From: Bacillus sp. es.034
GTDB taxonomy: Bacteria > Bacillota > Bacilli > Bacillales > Bacillaceae_B
Length of the DNA stretch: 64,000 bases
Assembly (NCBI RefSeq): GCF_002563655.1
Contig: NZ_PDIY01000001.1
Location: 310,001 to 374,000, forward strand
Reading direction: 5' to 3'
In this document: one piece after another, positions 24,112-32,828 of the stretch
Layout: every line of letters begins with the position of its first letter
Numbering within the stretch: position 1 is the first letter of the stretch
The notes under the pieces: generated by a model
Databases searched by the model: none
What the model saw: the letters and a program-made list of their open reading frames with translations, nothing else
What the model was told of the DNA's origin: nothing
Made by a program: the position numbers and the translations under genes

Positions 24112-24744
24112 TTATTTTGCGAGGTCATGTTTAAAGGCATAGATGACAGCCTGGGTCCGGTCCTGTACCCCGAGCTTTGACAGGATGTTGCTCACGTGGG
24201 TTTTCACTGTTTTCAGGGCGATGAATAATTCATCTGCGATTTCCTGATTCGTTTTCCCCTGCGTCATGAGAAGGAGGATTTCAAGCTCCCGGTTCGTCAA
24301 TTCCTCATGGGGATGGGAAACGGTCTTCTGCCTCATCCGTGTCATCATCTTCCCCGTCACTTCGGGTTCAAGTATCGACTGCCCGTTATGGGTTTTACGA
24401 ACCGCTTCTGCAATTTCACTTGCTTTGGATGTTTTCAGCATATAACTGACGGCCCCCGCTTCAAGGGCAGGATACACCTTATCATCATCAAGGAAGCTTG
24501 TCACAATGATGATTTTCGCATCCGGCCACTCCTGGATGATTTCTTTCGTCGCCTGAATCCCATCCATTTCCTTCATCACAAGGTCCATCAGGATGATATC
24601 GGGCCGCAGTTCAAGGGCCAGTTGTACACCTTCTTTCCCATCTGACGCTTCCCCGACGACATCGATATCCGCCTGGGCCGACAAATAAGATGATACACCG
24701 ATCCTCACCATTTCATGATCATCGACAAATACTACTTTAATCAT
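24112..24744 (-). CDS. liaR: Cell-envelope stress response regulator LiaR
   Basis: The 210-residue NarL-type regulator has a receiver domain with phospho-acceptor Asp54 (IILMDLVM) and a LuxR-type HTH (about 145-205, [22 protein letters not shown]). It is the response regulator of the LiaFSR system, which answers cell-wall antibiotics. The ATG at 24744 overlaps the liaS stop (ATGATTAA). The last-gene position in liaI-H-F-S-R matches B. subtilis and makes the assignment firm. Confidence 0.95.
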   Translation of the reverse strand: MIKVVFVDDHEMVRIGVSSYLSAQADIDVVGEASDGKEGVQLALELRPDIILMDLVMKEMDGIQATKEIIQEWPDAKIIIVTSFLDDDKVYPALEAGAVSYMLKTSKASEIAEAVRKTHNGQSILEPEVTGKMMTRMRQKTVSHPHEELTNRELEILLLMTQGKTNQEIADELFIALKTVKTHVSNILSKLGVQDRTQAVIYAFKHDLAK

Positions 24745-25786
24745 TTTTATCACCTTCATTCTCTACAACGGGAACCTTCACTTCCAAGCGCGTCCCCTTA
24801 TTTGGCACACTGACGACTTTAAACGTCCCACCGATTTCAATGGCCCGTTCCCTCATATTCTGAAGTCCATACGAGCTCGTCACCTTCGATTCATTCACAT
24901 CAAAGCCGAGGCCATCGTCCACCACCCTCAATATGATGATCGATTCCCTTTTAATGAGGCGGATGTCGAGGGAAGTGGCCTTGGCATGGCGAAGTGTGTT
25001 CGAAACCGACTCCTGCAAAATCCGGAATAAATGATCTTCAATTCCTTTATCCAAGCTCATGTCTTCGATTTTCCATTCGATATCAAGGGGCACCTTCTGA
25101 GCTAATTCGACCAACAGCTCCTTCATTCCTTCTTGAAGATTCTTTCCTTTTAACGCCACCGGGCGAAGGTGAAGGAGGAGCGCCCTCATCTCTAGCTGCG
25201 ATTGATGGATCATCTGCTCCACCATTCCCAGCTGTTTCTCTTCATGAGAAGTCCTGTGCGGGGAGGGTGTCTCCGTGATCGCCGACATGAGCATCGATGC
25301 AGCGAACAGCTGCTGACTGACCGAATCATGCAATTCCCTCGCGAAACGATTCCGCTCCTGAGATACGATTTCCTGTATCCTTTTTTCCTGCTCCTCGGCT
25401 TTTTCATTGGCGAGCTTCTGGGAGTACCGGGCTTGATCGGTGAGGTGCTTCCCAAGGGCGTCGACCTTTTTCCACACCTGCTGAACCTCGGAGGTTGCTG
25501 TTTCAGGGATGATGATCGTGCGTCCTTGTTCCACGTGATGGAGGGCATCTTCCATTTCCCTCAGCTGCCGCTTATCCTTCAAGCCGCTCCGGATGCCGAA
25601 ACCAATCCCGATCACAATACTGAAAACGAGAATAAACCCCGCTCCAGGGATATCCATGATTTCCACTTCCCATAAAAGGGACCAATCCTGTAGCGGATAT
25701 AAATAAAAGAAGGAAAAGGAAAGAAACAGCACCATGACAAGGGAAAAGAGGATACCTGCAACGACCTGCTTACTGACCGTACTCAT
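24737..25786 (-). CDS. liaS: Sensor histidine kinase LiaS
   Basis: The 349-residue kinase has two TM helices (about 10-30 and 48-66) with almost no extracellular loop, as in intramembrane-sensing kinases. A HAMP-like linker leads to the HisKA_3 motif [12 protein letters not shown] with His153. The ATPase domain has the N box [11 protein letters not shown] and G box [18 protein letters not shown]. Its ATG overlaps the liaF stop. LiaS is held in check by LiaF. Confidence 0.95.
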   Translation of the reverse strand: MSTVSKQVVAGILFSLVMVLFLSFSFFYLYPLQDWSLLWEVEIMDIPGAGFILVFSIVIGIGFGIRSGLKDKRQLREMEDALHHVEQGRTIIIPETATSEVQQVWKKVDALGKHLTDQARYSQKLANEKAEEQEKRIQEIVSQERNRFARELHDSVSQQLFAASMLMSAITETPSPHRTSHEEKQLGMVEQMIHQSQLEMRALLLHLRPVALKGKNLQEGMKELLVELAQKVPLDIEWKIEDMSLDKGIEDHLFRILQESVSNTLRHAKATSLDIRLIKRESIIILRVVDDGLGFDVNESKVTSSYGLQNMRERAIEIGGTFKVVSVPNKGTRLEVKVPVVENEGDKND

Positions 25787-26514
25787 ATTCTCTTCACCTC
25801 AAGATCCCCGATCCACATGGAGGTGATGATCTTCACCCGCTGGACCGCCTCATCGTATCCCGGTGTTTGATAGTAGAGGGACTGATTGATCGCTTTCGGC
25901 TCCACTTCATCAAAAATCTCGATGGAGCCCGCCAGGACTGAATGATGCACGCTCACTTCCACATCATAGGGGATCAGAATCTCGATATTCCCCAGTATAT
26001 TCCGGATGGATACAACGGAAGTACCCTTTGGTAGAACCGTATTCCCGATGTCGATGACCGAGTCCCCGATGACGCCCTGGATGTTGATATCATTCCATTC
26101 GTACACATCATCCGATGTCCGCTTCGGACCGAACCACTCATTCTGAAGAGCCGATCTTTTCATCATGAGCGGTTCATGGCTTTGGGTAAACGTTTCCTTG
26201 ATGGACGGCGTGATGTACTTCGGATGTTTCTTTGAATCGGCAAAACGTACAATGATAAAGAGAAGAATGCCAAATAACAGGAATTTAAACGCGACCGTAT
26301 TGAAAATATTGATCGCTAAGCTGATGATCCCGAACCACAGCAGGATTTTTCCCGACGTCCTCGGCAGTTTCTTACGTCCAATATAAATGCAGAATGCCGC
26401 AATCGATAGAAAAACAAGAACCCCCCCATCGTAAAAGGAGACTTCCAGCAGTATAAGTAATGTCCCGATTAAGATGATCCAACTGATTCCGTCAGAGCGT
26501 AAGCGATTGAACAT
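25783..26514 (-). CDS. liaF: LiaF, negative regulator of LiaRS
   Basis: The 243-residue protein has four N-terminal TM helices (to about residue 105) and a C-terminal beta-rich LiaF domain with the repeats INIQGVIGDSVIDIGNTVLP and VVSIRNILGNIEILIPYDVEV. AAAGGAGG precedes ATG 26514, so the longer frame up to 26595 is not used. A hairpin separates it from liaH, which may give liaIH higher transcript levels than liaFSR. Confidence 0.93.
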   Translation of the reverse strand: MFNRLRSDGISWIILIGTLLILLEVSFYDGGVLVFLSIAAFCIYIGRKKLPRTSGKILLWFGIISLAINIFNTVAFKFLLFGILLFIIVRFADSKKHPKYITPSIKETFTQSHEPLMMKRSALQNEWFGPKRTSDDVYEWNDINIQGVIGDSVIDIGNTVLPKGTSVVSIRNILGNIEILIPYDVEVSVHHSVLAGSIEIFDEVEPKAINQSLYYQTPGYDEAVQRVKIITSMWIGDLEVKRI

Positions 26515-26577
26515 GGGGGTTCCTCCTTTCCGGTTATGTATGTAACGTCCCGCAACCGGCTCATATCCTATGATAAA

Positions 26578-26611
26578 ACGGGGTGAACCCATCATGGGCT
26601 CCCCCTTTTTT
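26578..26611 (-). terminator. Hairpin between liaH and liaF, probable attenuator
   Basis: On the minus strand GGGGGAGCCCAT and ATGGGTTCACCCC form a long stem with a small bulge, followed by only GTTTTATC. This weak tail would let some transcription continue into liaFSR. Confidence 0.6.
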
Positions 26612-26652
26612 TACGTTATTATCATGTTTTTCTTCATTTAGAATACCATGTT

Positions 26653-27306
26653 TCAGGATGGAATGGCTTCTGTTTCCTCAGTTTTCATTTCTTTTTCCAA
26701 TTTGGCGATCTTTGCGTCAATCGTGTTCCGGTAATAGGAAGAATTCACACCATGCTCCAGTTGATCTAAGTATGTTTCAATTTCTCCAAACTTAGAGAAA
26801 GCCTCATTATGGTAACCTGATGATGACTCAAGGACCGAATTCATCTTATGATGGGCGCGGGCAATGTTTTCCCTGCCCATCAGCTCCATCCTCTTGATGT
26901 ACATATCCTTTAGCTTGTGCTTCATTTCTTCATATTTACGCTCAAGCTCTTCAAGCTCTTTTGTCGCTTGCAGCTTGGATTCCTGGATCCGCACGGCACG
27001 TTCTTCATAGTATTTTTGTTCTTGCAGGGCAAATTCATACAAACCTTCTTCACTTGCTTTGGACGCTACCTCTGCCTGATACTTGCGTTTGTCGGCTAAA
27101 ACGGAAGCCTGTTGGTACTCTTTTTGGAACTCTTCTTTTAATAGATACTGCCTTTCTACAAGCTTCCTTACCTTTTCCACTTCCTGCTCACATTGTCTTA
27201 AGTAATGATTCAGGACGGCAATCGGGTTTTTCTTTTCCTTTTTATCGATTGCTTCGTGAAGGTCTGACATGACGGTATTCTTCAATCGTTGAAATAAATT
27301 TGCCAT
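26653..27306 (-). CDS. liaH: PspA/IM30 family protein LiaH
   Basis: The 217-residue protein is almost all alpha-helical coiled coil, as in PspA, IM30 and LiaH (MANLFQRLKNTVMSDLHEAID at the start, then long Lys/Glu-rich heptads). LiaH forms large rings at the membrane and protects it during envelope stress. It lies 15 bases downstream of the liaI-like gene. Confidence 0.93.
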   Translation of the reverse strand: MANLFQRLKNTVMSDLHEAIDKKEKKNPIAVLNHYLRQCEQEVEKVRKLVERQYLLKEEFQKEYQQASVLADKRKYQAEVASKASEEGLYEFALQEQKYYEERAVRIQESKLQATKELEELERKYEEMKHKLKDMYIKRMELMGRENIARAHHKMNSVLESSSGYHNEAFSKFGEIETYLDQLEHGVNSSYYRNTIDAKIAKLEKEMKTEETEAIPS

Positions 27307-27321
27307 TGTTACATCTCTCCT

Positions 27322-27666
27322 TTAGTTTTTTAATTGAGACCATTCTCTTTCGAAGTTCGTGAAGGGATCTGATGATGACTCTTCCACGATGACTTCTTCT
27401 TTCTTCCAGTTCTTATAGATTACATACAGAACATACAGAGCAACGAGCCCGATGATCGCCGGGAAGTTCGATACGGTTGCACTGAATGCGGCAAGACCGA
27501 TCAGCGCCCAGAGGATTTTCTTCCCTGTGGAGTCTGTCTTGACGAAACCTTTAAAGCTGTAGTACATGATCAATAAAGAGATCGCAAGCCCCACAATCGG
27601 TCCTAAATTGGCCAGCAGTACGATCGCTGCAATTCCTCCGGCTAAAAGCAATCCAACTTTCTTCAT
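27322..27666 (-). CDS. liaI: LiaI-like small membrane protein
   Basis: The 114-residue protein has three or four short TM helices and a soluble Glu-rich tail (EEVIVEESSSDPFTNFE). In B. subtilis LiaI anchors LiaH to the membrane. The place in front of liaH and the size fit. GGAGG precedes the ATG. Sequence conservation of LiaI is low, so the symbol rests mainly on the gene order. Confidence 0.8.
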   Translation of the reverse strand: MKKVGLLLAGGIAAIVLLANLGPIVGLAISLLIMYYSFKGFVKTDSTGKKILWALIGLAAFSATVSNFPAIIGLVALYVLYVIYKNWKKEEVIVEESSSDPFTNFEREWSQLKN

Positions 27667-27791
27667 ATGTTGTTGCCTCCTTTCTTCTTCATGTCTCTAT
27701 CCTACCTATTTTCCGGATTTCCCATAACGAGCCGGAGCTTTATTTTCGTATCAGACTTGAGGCTTAGGAGGGGCAGGACTGAACATTAAAA

Positions 27792-27822
27792 AGGTCCGTC
27801 CCTCAATACAAGGGACGGACCT
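27792..27822. repeat. Dispersed GAGGGACGGACC palindrome, short copy
   Basis: AGGTCCGTCCCT and AGGGACGGACCT form a 12-bp perfect hairpin with a loop of seven bases, 12 bases past the pepF stop. It probably terminates pepF and insulates the lia promoter. Confidence 0.9.
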
Positions 27823-27833
27823 CAAATGCTTAT

Positions 27834-29621
27834 TTACTTTGTGAGTTCGATGAATTCTTCTACATCGGCGATGCAGAGGTTGATTCCTTTTTGCCAGAAG
27901 GCTTCTTTGGTGATGTCCTCACCAAGATGCTTCATGGCAAGGTCTTCCACGTTCATGACGGCTGTGTCACGAAGCAGGGCCATGTATTTCTCTTCATAGC
28001 TTTCGCCGGACTCCAGTGCCTTCGCGTAAATGCTCAGTGAGAACAGATAGCCGAATGTATACGGGAAGTTATAGAACGGCACTCCTGTGATATAGAAATG
28101 AAGCTTCGATGCCCAGAAACGCGGGTGGACCTCTCCCAGTGAATCGGCGAATGCTTCCTTCTGGGCTTCCACCATCAGGTCGTTCAACGTATCGACAGAC
28201 ACGATCCCTTTTTTGCGCGCTTCATAGAAACGGGTTTCGAATAAGAAGCGGGCATGGATGTTCATGAAGAACGCGACGCTCCTCTGAAGTTTATCTTCCA
28301 CAAGGGCAATCTTTTCTTCCTTCGTTTCCGCTTCCTTTACGGCTGCATCCGCCACAATCATTTCGGCAAAAGTCGAGGCCGTTTCTGCGACATTCATGGC
28401 GTAATTACGGTTCAATGTGTGCATTGGCTTTAACGCATAGGAATGAAACGCATGGCCTAGTTCATGGGCGAGCGTCGAAACATTCGACATCGAGCCTGAG
28501 TATGTCATGAAGATCCGCGACTGATCACTTAACGGGAACGATGTACAGAAGCCTCCGGGACGTTTTCCTGAACGGTCCTCTGCTTCGATCCACTCATCCT
28601 CAAAGGCTTTTTCCGCAAACTGTGCCATTTCACTTCCAAAACGGGCGAACTGTTTCAGAATGAATGTCGCTCCTTCATCGTATGACATCGTACTCGTCGA
28701 TTCTGCCACGGGAGCGTCCAGGTCATACCAGTCCAGTTTGTCCTTGCCGATCAATTTCGCTTTCCGCTCCAGATACTGGACGAAAGGCTTTTTGTTTTTG
28801 CTGATGGCCCCCCACATGGCATCCAAGGTTTCCTGCTTCATCCGGTTGTACTCAAGGGGCTCCTTCATCAACTCGTCCCAGCCCCGCTTTTTATACACAT
28901 TCAAGCGGAAGCCGCCAAGATGATTGAGGGTCCGGGCAAAGAGCTCTTCATTCTGTTTCCATGCATCCTCCAATTTGTCGAAAACCTCTTTACGGGTTTT
29001 CTCATCGGGGCTTGAAAGTAGATTATTGGCCTGTCCCACCGACAGACTTTTTCCGTCGTGGGTGATGGCCATTGCCCCGACGATCGTGTCATACATCTGC
29101 CCCCAGCCGTGATATCCGTCGACGGCCAAAGCCTGAATCAAGGATTCTTCACTGCTTGAAAGCTTGTCCTTCGCTTTTTGTCTCCACTCATTCAGCACAA
29201 ACGTGATTTCATTTAATTTTTCGTGCTTCAGCAGTTCTTCCCACACTTCTTCACTGCAATCTGAAAGCTGCTGCTGGAATTTTGTGAAAGTCGATGAAAA
29301 ATCCGCACTCAGAGTTGTGACCTCGCTTCGAAGGGAGTCTGCCTTCCGATCATGCATGTTCTGAGCTTCCAGACAGCTGACAAAAGCACCGGCCTGGCGC
29401 AAATACAACATCACGTCCTTCGCTTCATCAATGAGCTTCCATACTAGCTCCGCATCGTTCGCCGATTGAGGCGGATGGAAGGCAAGTGCATTCTCTGCGA
29501 AGTCATTTTTCTTCTTTTCCAATGTATCGAGATGATTCCTGAATTCCTGTGATTCACTTCCTCCTTTAAAAAAAACATCTAAATTCCAAACCGTTGAATA
29601 TGTATGAGTTGTATGGTCCAT
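27834..29621 (-). CDS. pepF: Oligoendopeptidase F (M3 metallopeptidase)
   Basis: The 595-residue length is that of PepF. The zinc motif HELGH lies at about 385-389 in STLAHELGHAFHSYA, and the third ligand region NVAETASTFAEM follows, as in family M3. It should degrade peptides of roughly 5-20 residues in the cytoplasm. There is no signal peptide. It is a single gene ended by a dispersed repeat hairpin. Confidence 0.93.
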   Translation of the reverse strand: MDHTTHTYSTVWNLDVFFKGGSESQEFRNHLDTLEKKKNDFAENALAFHPPQSANDAELVWKLIDEAKDVMLYLRQAGAFVSCLEAQNMHDRKADSLRSEVTTLSADFSSTFTKFQQQLSDCSEEVWEELLKHEKLNEITFVLNEWRQKAKDKLSSSEESLIQALAVDGYHGWGQMYDTIVGAMAITHDGKSLSVGQANNLLSSPDEKTRKEVFDKLEDAWKQNEELFARTLNHLGGFRLNVYKKRGWDELMKEPLEYNRMKQETLDAMWGAISKNKKPFVQYLERKAKLIGKDKLDWYDLDAPVAESTSTMSYDEGATFILKQFARFGSEMAQFAEKAFEDEWIEAEDRSGKRPGGFCTSFPLSDQSRIFMTYSGSMSNVSTLAHELGHAFHSYALKPMHTLNRNYAMNVAETASTFAEMIVADAAVKEAETKEEKIALVEDKLQRSVAFFMNIHARFLFETRFYEARKKGIVSVDTLNDLMVEAQKEAFADSLGEVHPRFWASKLHFYITGVPFYNFPYTFGYLFSLSIYAKALESGESYEEKYMALLRDTAVMNVEDLAMKHLGEDITKEAFWQKGINLCIADVEEFIELTK

Positions 29622-29831
29622 AATGTCCCCCTAATTTAATATGTGAATTGTCTCTATCCTATTTTTAATTCTCGATAAAACCTCTAAATCCTTCCTGATC
29701 TTTTACAATTCCTTTTACCTAAACTCTCTTCATTTGGTTTTTAAACGGATAAAAGTGGAATAGTATATAGCAAACAACGGGTCTCGAAAGGAATCCTTTC
29801 CTGCATCACTATAATTTTTCAAGGGGGATAC

Positions 29832-30551
29832 ATGATGAAGTTGATTTTAAATATATTAGCCTTCGCATTGGTGATCGTCATGAATACGCTGGCTGTCACA
29901 CTGCCTTTGAACAATCAATCCACGAGCGAAATCAGTGACCGGCTTGATATCATGATCACTCCTGCAGGCTATGTTTTTTCCATATGGAGCCTCATTTACC
30001 TTCTGCTCGCCATCTGGATCATCCGTCAATTCCCTAAAGCAAGACGGGAACTCCCGCTTTATCAGGAAAGCGGATTATTCGTACTGAGCTGCCTGTTGAA
30101 CTCAGCTTGGATCCTGGCTTGGCATTATAACTACTTCCTTGTTTCCGTCTTTATTATGCTGGGACTATTAATCACTTTGATTGCGCTTTATAAGCGTATT
30201 AAAAGCACAGGCCCGTCCCTGTTGGATTCCGCCCCTTTTTCGATCTACTTAGGATGGATTTCGATTGCGACGATTGTGAATATCACCTATTATTTAACGG
30301 ATATCGGCTGGAACGGATTTGGGATATCCGAGCTCGTCTGGGCTTATCTCGGATTGATTGTCCCGACTGTCCTTGCCTTCTGGTTCCGTATCTCGCAGCA
30401 TGATCTCCTTTACCCACTCGTATTTGTATGGGCATTTATCGGGATCGGCGTGAAGAATATGGCAGAGCACTCCACCTATTCCTACACCGCCTATGCCCTT
30501 GCCGTCATCATCCTGATCTTTGACCTTGTATACAAGCGAACACGTAAATGA
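29832..30551 (+). CDS. TspO/MBR family (tryptophan-rich sensory) protein
   Basis: The 239-residue protein has about seven TM helices. Its TspO-like signature is ITPAGYVFSIWSLIYLLLA near 43-61 and the later NSAWILAWHY near 90-99, with Trp-rich helices. It is longer than the five-helix TspO of about 160 residues. Members bind tetrapyrroles or other small hydrophobic ligands; the role here is unknown. AAGGGGG precedes the ATG. A dispersed repeat hairpin follows the stop directly. Confidence 0.8.
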   Translation: MMKLILNILAFALVIVMNTLAVTLPLNNQSTSEISDRLDIMITPAGYVFSIWSLIYLLLAIWIIRQFPKARRELPLYQESGLFVLSCLLNSAWILAWHYNYFLVSVFIMLGLLITLIALYKRIKSTGPSLLDSAPFSIYLGWISIATIVNITYYLTDIGWNGFGISELVWAYLGLIVPTVLAFWFRISQHDLLYPLVFVWAFIGIGVKNMAEHSTYSYTAYALAVIILIFDLVYKRTRK

Positions 30552-30555
30552 TCCT

Positions 30556-30588
30556 AAGGTCCGTCCCTCAATCAGAGGGACGGACCTT
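30556..30588. repeat. Dispersed GAGGGACGGACC palindrome, short copy
   Basis: AAGGTCCGTCCCTC and GAGGGACGGACCTT make a perfect 14-bp stem with a five-base loop, beginning four bases after the stop of the TspO-family gene. It probably serves as terminator in both directions. Confidence 0.92.
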
Positions 30589-30643
30589 TATTCTTGCATA
30601 GAATGGTCTCATCTGACTGACATTAAGTGCAGGGGGTGTCAGT

Positions 30644-30778
30644 ATGAATCAGCCAAACAAAAAGGTAACAAAGACCGGGACAGATATTGATGAGGTGAAA
30701 CGTCAGAACGCCAATTCAGGCCTCACTTACAATCAGGTGAAGCAGATGCTTGGAGAGCAGTATACCGGTAAAAAGTAA
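30644..30778 (+). CDS. Likely gamma-type small acid-soluble spore protein (44 aa)
   Basis: A 44-residue frame starts at ATG 30644 behind GGGGTG. The middle part TGTDIDEVKRQNANSG resembles the repeated TD/N-x-x-x-V-K/R-x-QN core of gamma-type SASPs. The rest is SGLTYNQVKQMLGEQYTGKK. SASPs are stored in spores and degraded in germination. The protein is shorter than SspE and has one repeat unit only. I could not identify a clear sigma-G promoter. A hairpin terminator follows at once. Confidence 0.6.
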   Translation: MNQPNKKVTKTGTDIDEVKRQNANSGLTYNQVKQMLGEQYTGKK

Positions 30779-30811
30779 AAGAAAGCGCCGACTCAATCGG
30801 CGCTTTCTTTC
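30779..30811. terminator. Bidirectional terminator
   Basis: GAAAGCGCCGA pairs with TCGGCGCTTTC. The stop codon of the antiporter gene lies in the loop. Confidence 0.85.
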
Positions 30812-32685
30812 GGTTTATCTGCTTTCTTTTTGTCTTCCTTTGCTTTCGTTTCCCGCTGAACGGTCAGCTTTTCCTGGATCTTGTTCAGCTCTTTACATGG
30901 CTGAGTCAGGCTGACAATGACATCTCCCTGCTCGATCTTCGGCGAAGAACCTTCTGTAAAGAACTCAATTCTGCCCGTTGGTTTATGAGCAAACAGTAAA
31001 AGGGTATTTTCATCCCGTTCTTTCAGATACTCTTCAAAGGTATATTTCTCCGTAATATTCGTTTTCCTGAAGACGTCCCCTCGTTCGACACGTTTATTCA
31101 GCTCTTCCCACGTGACATGATTTTGGAAGAGGATACGTCCTCCAATCGTATGGACCATGTCCTCAAGATCATCATCATTCTTACTTCTGAGGCTTAGCTG
31201 GAACAGGTTATTCCTGCCGACCTCAGGCACGAATGTGGTACATACAAGGGCATTATAGGAATCAAGCTCCGTCGCCGCAATCATATACTCATAAGGAGTC
31301 ATGTCCAGATAATACTCGGTTTGTTCTGACAGGATCTCTCCTCTATAAAATGGGATTCCTGCTTTCCTCACCGAAAACAACCGCTGCCAGGATGAATCCG
31401 TAATCAGGACGGGAATCTTCATATCCTGAAGGGTTTTGGCAAATTCAGTACTGAATTTACTTCCCCCTACAATGACGACACCTGGCTGGTCACTGATGGC
31501 AAGGTCAAGCTTCTTGGCCAGCCATTTAATCGAAAAGCCATGGGCGCACACCGTAGAGAACACCAGGGCAAATGTGAGGGACGTCAAGATTTTCGCATCC
31601 TCAAAGCCCTTGTCCAATAGTACTGAGGCAAAATAACTCGAAACGGTTAAGGCGACGATCCCCCTCGGTGCGATCCATCCGACAAGGATTTTTTCCCTAA
31701 CGGAGAGGTCCGTCCCGATCGTAGACAGCCAGATGGAAAGCGGTCGTACGATGAATAGCATGAGCAGGACGAATGCTATGATGTTCCAATTGAAGATCTG
31801 GAATAGGGTATCGACGGTTAAGGATGCCGTCAACATCACGAATATGGTCGATATGAGCAGCACCGAAATATTTTCCTTAAAGTGACGCATATCGTCTATG
31901 GATGAGATATGCATATTTGCAAGCGTCATCCCCATGGCCGTTACAGCAAGGAGGCCGGTTTCATGTGTGATGTGATCTGATATCGTGAAACAGGCAAGGA
32001 CGAGTGCAAACACAACAGGTGACTTAAGGAATTCCGGAACATGTCCATTTTCAAAGATAAAGCCGGTGAACTTCCCGAGTGCCCATCCGAATACGACGGC
32101 AAACAGGGAAGCGGCAAAGAATAGTAATAAAGTAAGTGCGGTTACATCTTTACTTATCAAGAAGTTGATGATTTCAAAGGCAAATACCGCAATCAATGCG
32201 CCGAATGGGTCGACGACGATCCCTTCCCACTTCAGGATTGCTGCAGGTCTCGGCTTAAGCTTCGCCTGCCTGAGTAAAGGCAGGATGACCGTAGGACCCG
32301 TAACGATGAATAATCCGCCGATCACGAAGGCAACAGCCCATGATAATCCTGCAACATAATGGGCTCCAAGTGAACCCAGGATCCAGGCAAGGAGGGCCCC
32401 GAACGTCACGATCCTGAAGACCGGTTTCCCGAGTCCCCTCACTTCGCGGAAATCAAGATTCAAGCTTCCCTCAAAAAGGATGATGGCGACCGCCATCGAG
32501 ATGATGGGTTTAAACACTTCCCCAAAATCGTCTTTAGGATTGATAAGGCCGAAAATCGGACCAACGAGCAACCCGACTATCGACATGATGACGATGGCCG
32601 GCAGCCTGAATCTCCAGGCAACCCATTGGGAAGCGATTCCCAGTACTCCGACTAACATGATGTTGAATAAAATAGAATCGATCAT
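30793..32685 (-). CDS. NhaP-type (CPA1) cation/proton antiporter with RCK domain
   Basis: This 630-residue protein has 12-13 TM helices over about 395 residues. The exchanger motifs include the GPTVILPLLRQAKL region and the acidic WEGIVVDPFGALIAV. A cytoplasmic TrkA-N/RCK-like domain (about 400-530, VVIVGGSKFSTEFAKTL) and a TrkA-C-like part with FTEGSSPKIEQGDVIVSL follow. A Lys-rich tail ends the protein. It probably exchanges Na+ or K+ for H+, gated by a nucleotide. The ion specificity cannot be read from the sequence. Confidence 0.88.
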   Translation of the reverse strand: MIDSILFNIMLVGVLGIASQWVAWRFRLPAIVIMSIVGLLVGPIFGLINPKDDFGEVFKPIISMAVAIILFEGSLNLDFREVRGLGKPVFRIVTFGALLAWILGSLGAHYVAGLSWAVAFVIGGLFIVTGPTVILPLLRQAKLKPRPAAILKWEGIVVDPFGALIAVFAFEIINFLISKDVTALTLLLFFAASLFAVVFGWALGKFTGFIFENGHVPEFLKSPVVFALVLACFTISDHITHETGLLAVTAMGMTLANMHISSIDDMRHFKENISVLLISTIFVMLTASLTVDTLFQIFNWNIIAFVLLMLFIVRPLSIWLSTIGTDLSVREKILVGWIAPRGIVALTVSSYFASVLLDKGFEDAKILTSLTFALVFSTVCAHGFSIKWLAKKLDLAISDQPGVVIVGGSKFSTEFAKTLQDMKIPVLITDSSWQRLFSVRKAGIPFYRGEILSEQTEYYLDMTPYEYMIAATELDSYNALVCTTFVPEVGRNNLFQLSLRSKNDDDLEDMVHTIGGRILFQNHVTWEELNKRVERGDVFRKTNITEKYTFEEYLKERDENTLLLFAHKPTGRIEFFTEGSSPKIEQGDVIVSLTQPCKELNKIQEKLTVQRETKAKEDKKKADKPKESAD

Positions 32686-32767
32686 AGATTTCTCCTTTGG
32701 AGGTTATGAAATCAGCCATCATAACAAAAAAATGGTATGTAGATGTTACAGATTACAAATAGAATAT

Positions 32768-32781
32768 AAGGTCCGTCCCTC
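32768..32781. repeat. Half-copy of the dispersed repeat (single arm)
   Basis: AAGGTCCGTCCCTC occurs without a partner arm, 80 bases upstream of the antiporter gene and just beside the CAAAACAAATG hairpin. Confidence 0.7.
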
Positions 32782-32787
32782 CTATTG

Positions 32788-32822
32788 CAAAACAAATGCC
32801 TCGCGGTAGCACATTTGTTTTG
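32788..32822 (-). terminator. Hairpin after the SpoVB-like gene
   Basis: CAAAACAAATG pairs perfectly with CATTTGTTTTG across 13 bases, right after the stop of the SpoVB-like gene. There is no T-run beyond the stem, so it is a weak or processed terminator. Confidence 0.55.
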
Positions 32823-32828
32823 TATAGT

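Noticed and set aside
27680..27790. LiaR binding box upstream of the liaI-like gene
   Set aside because: Fragments such as GATACGA and CTCCGG are present but I could not place the expected inverted repeat with confidence.
30595..30640. Sigma-G promoter before the SASP-like gene
   Set aside because: GCATA and CATTAA can be found, but the spacing is 19 bases or more and the boxes fit poorly.
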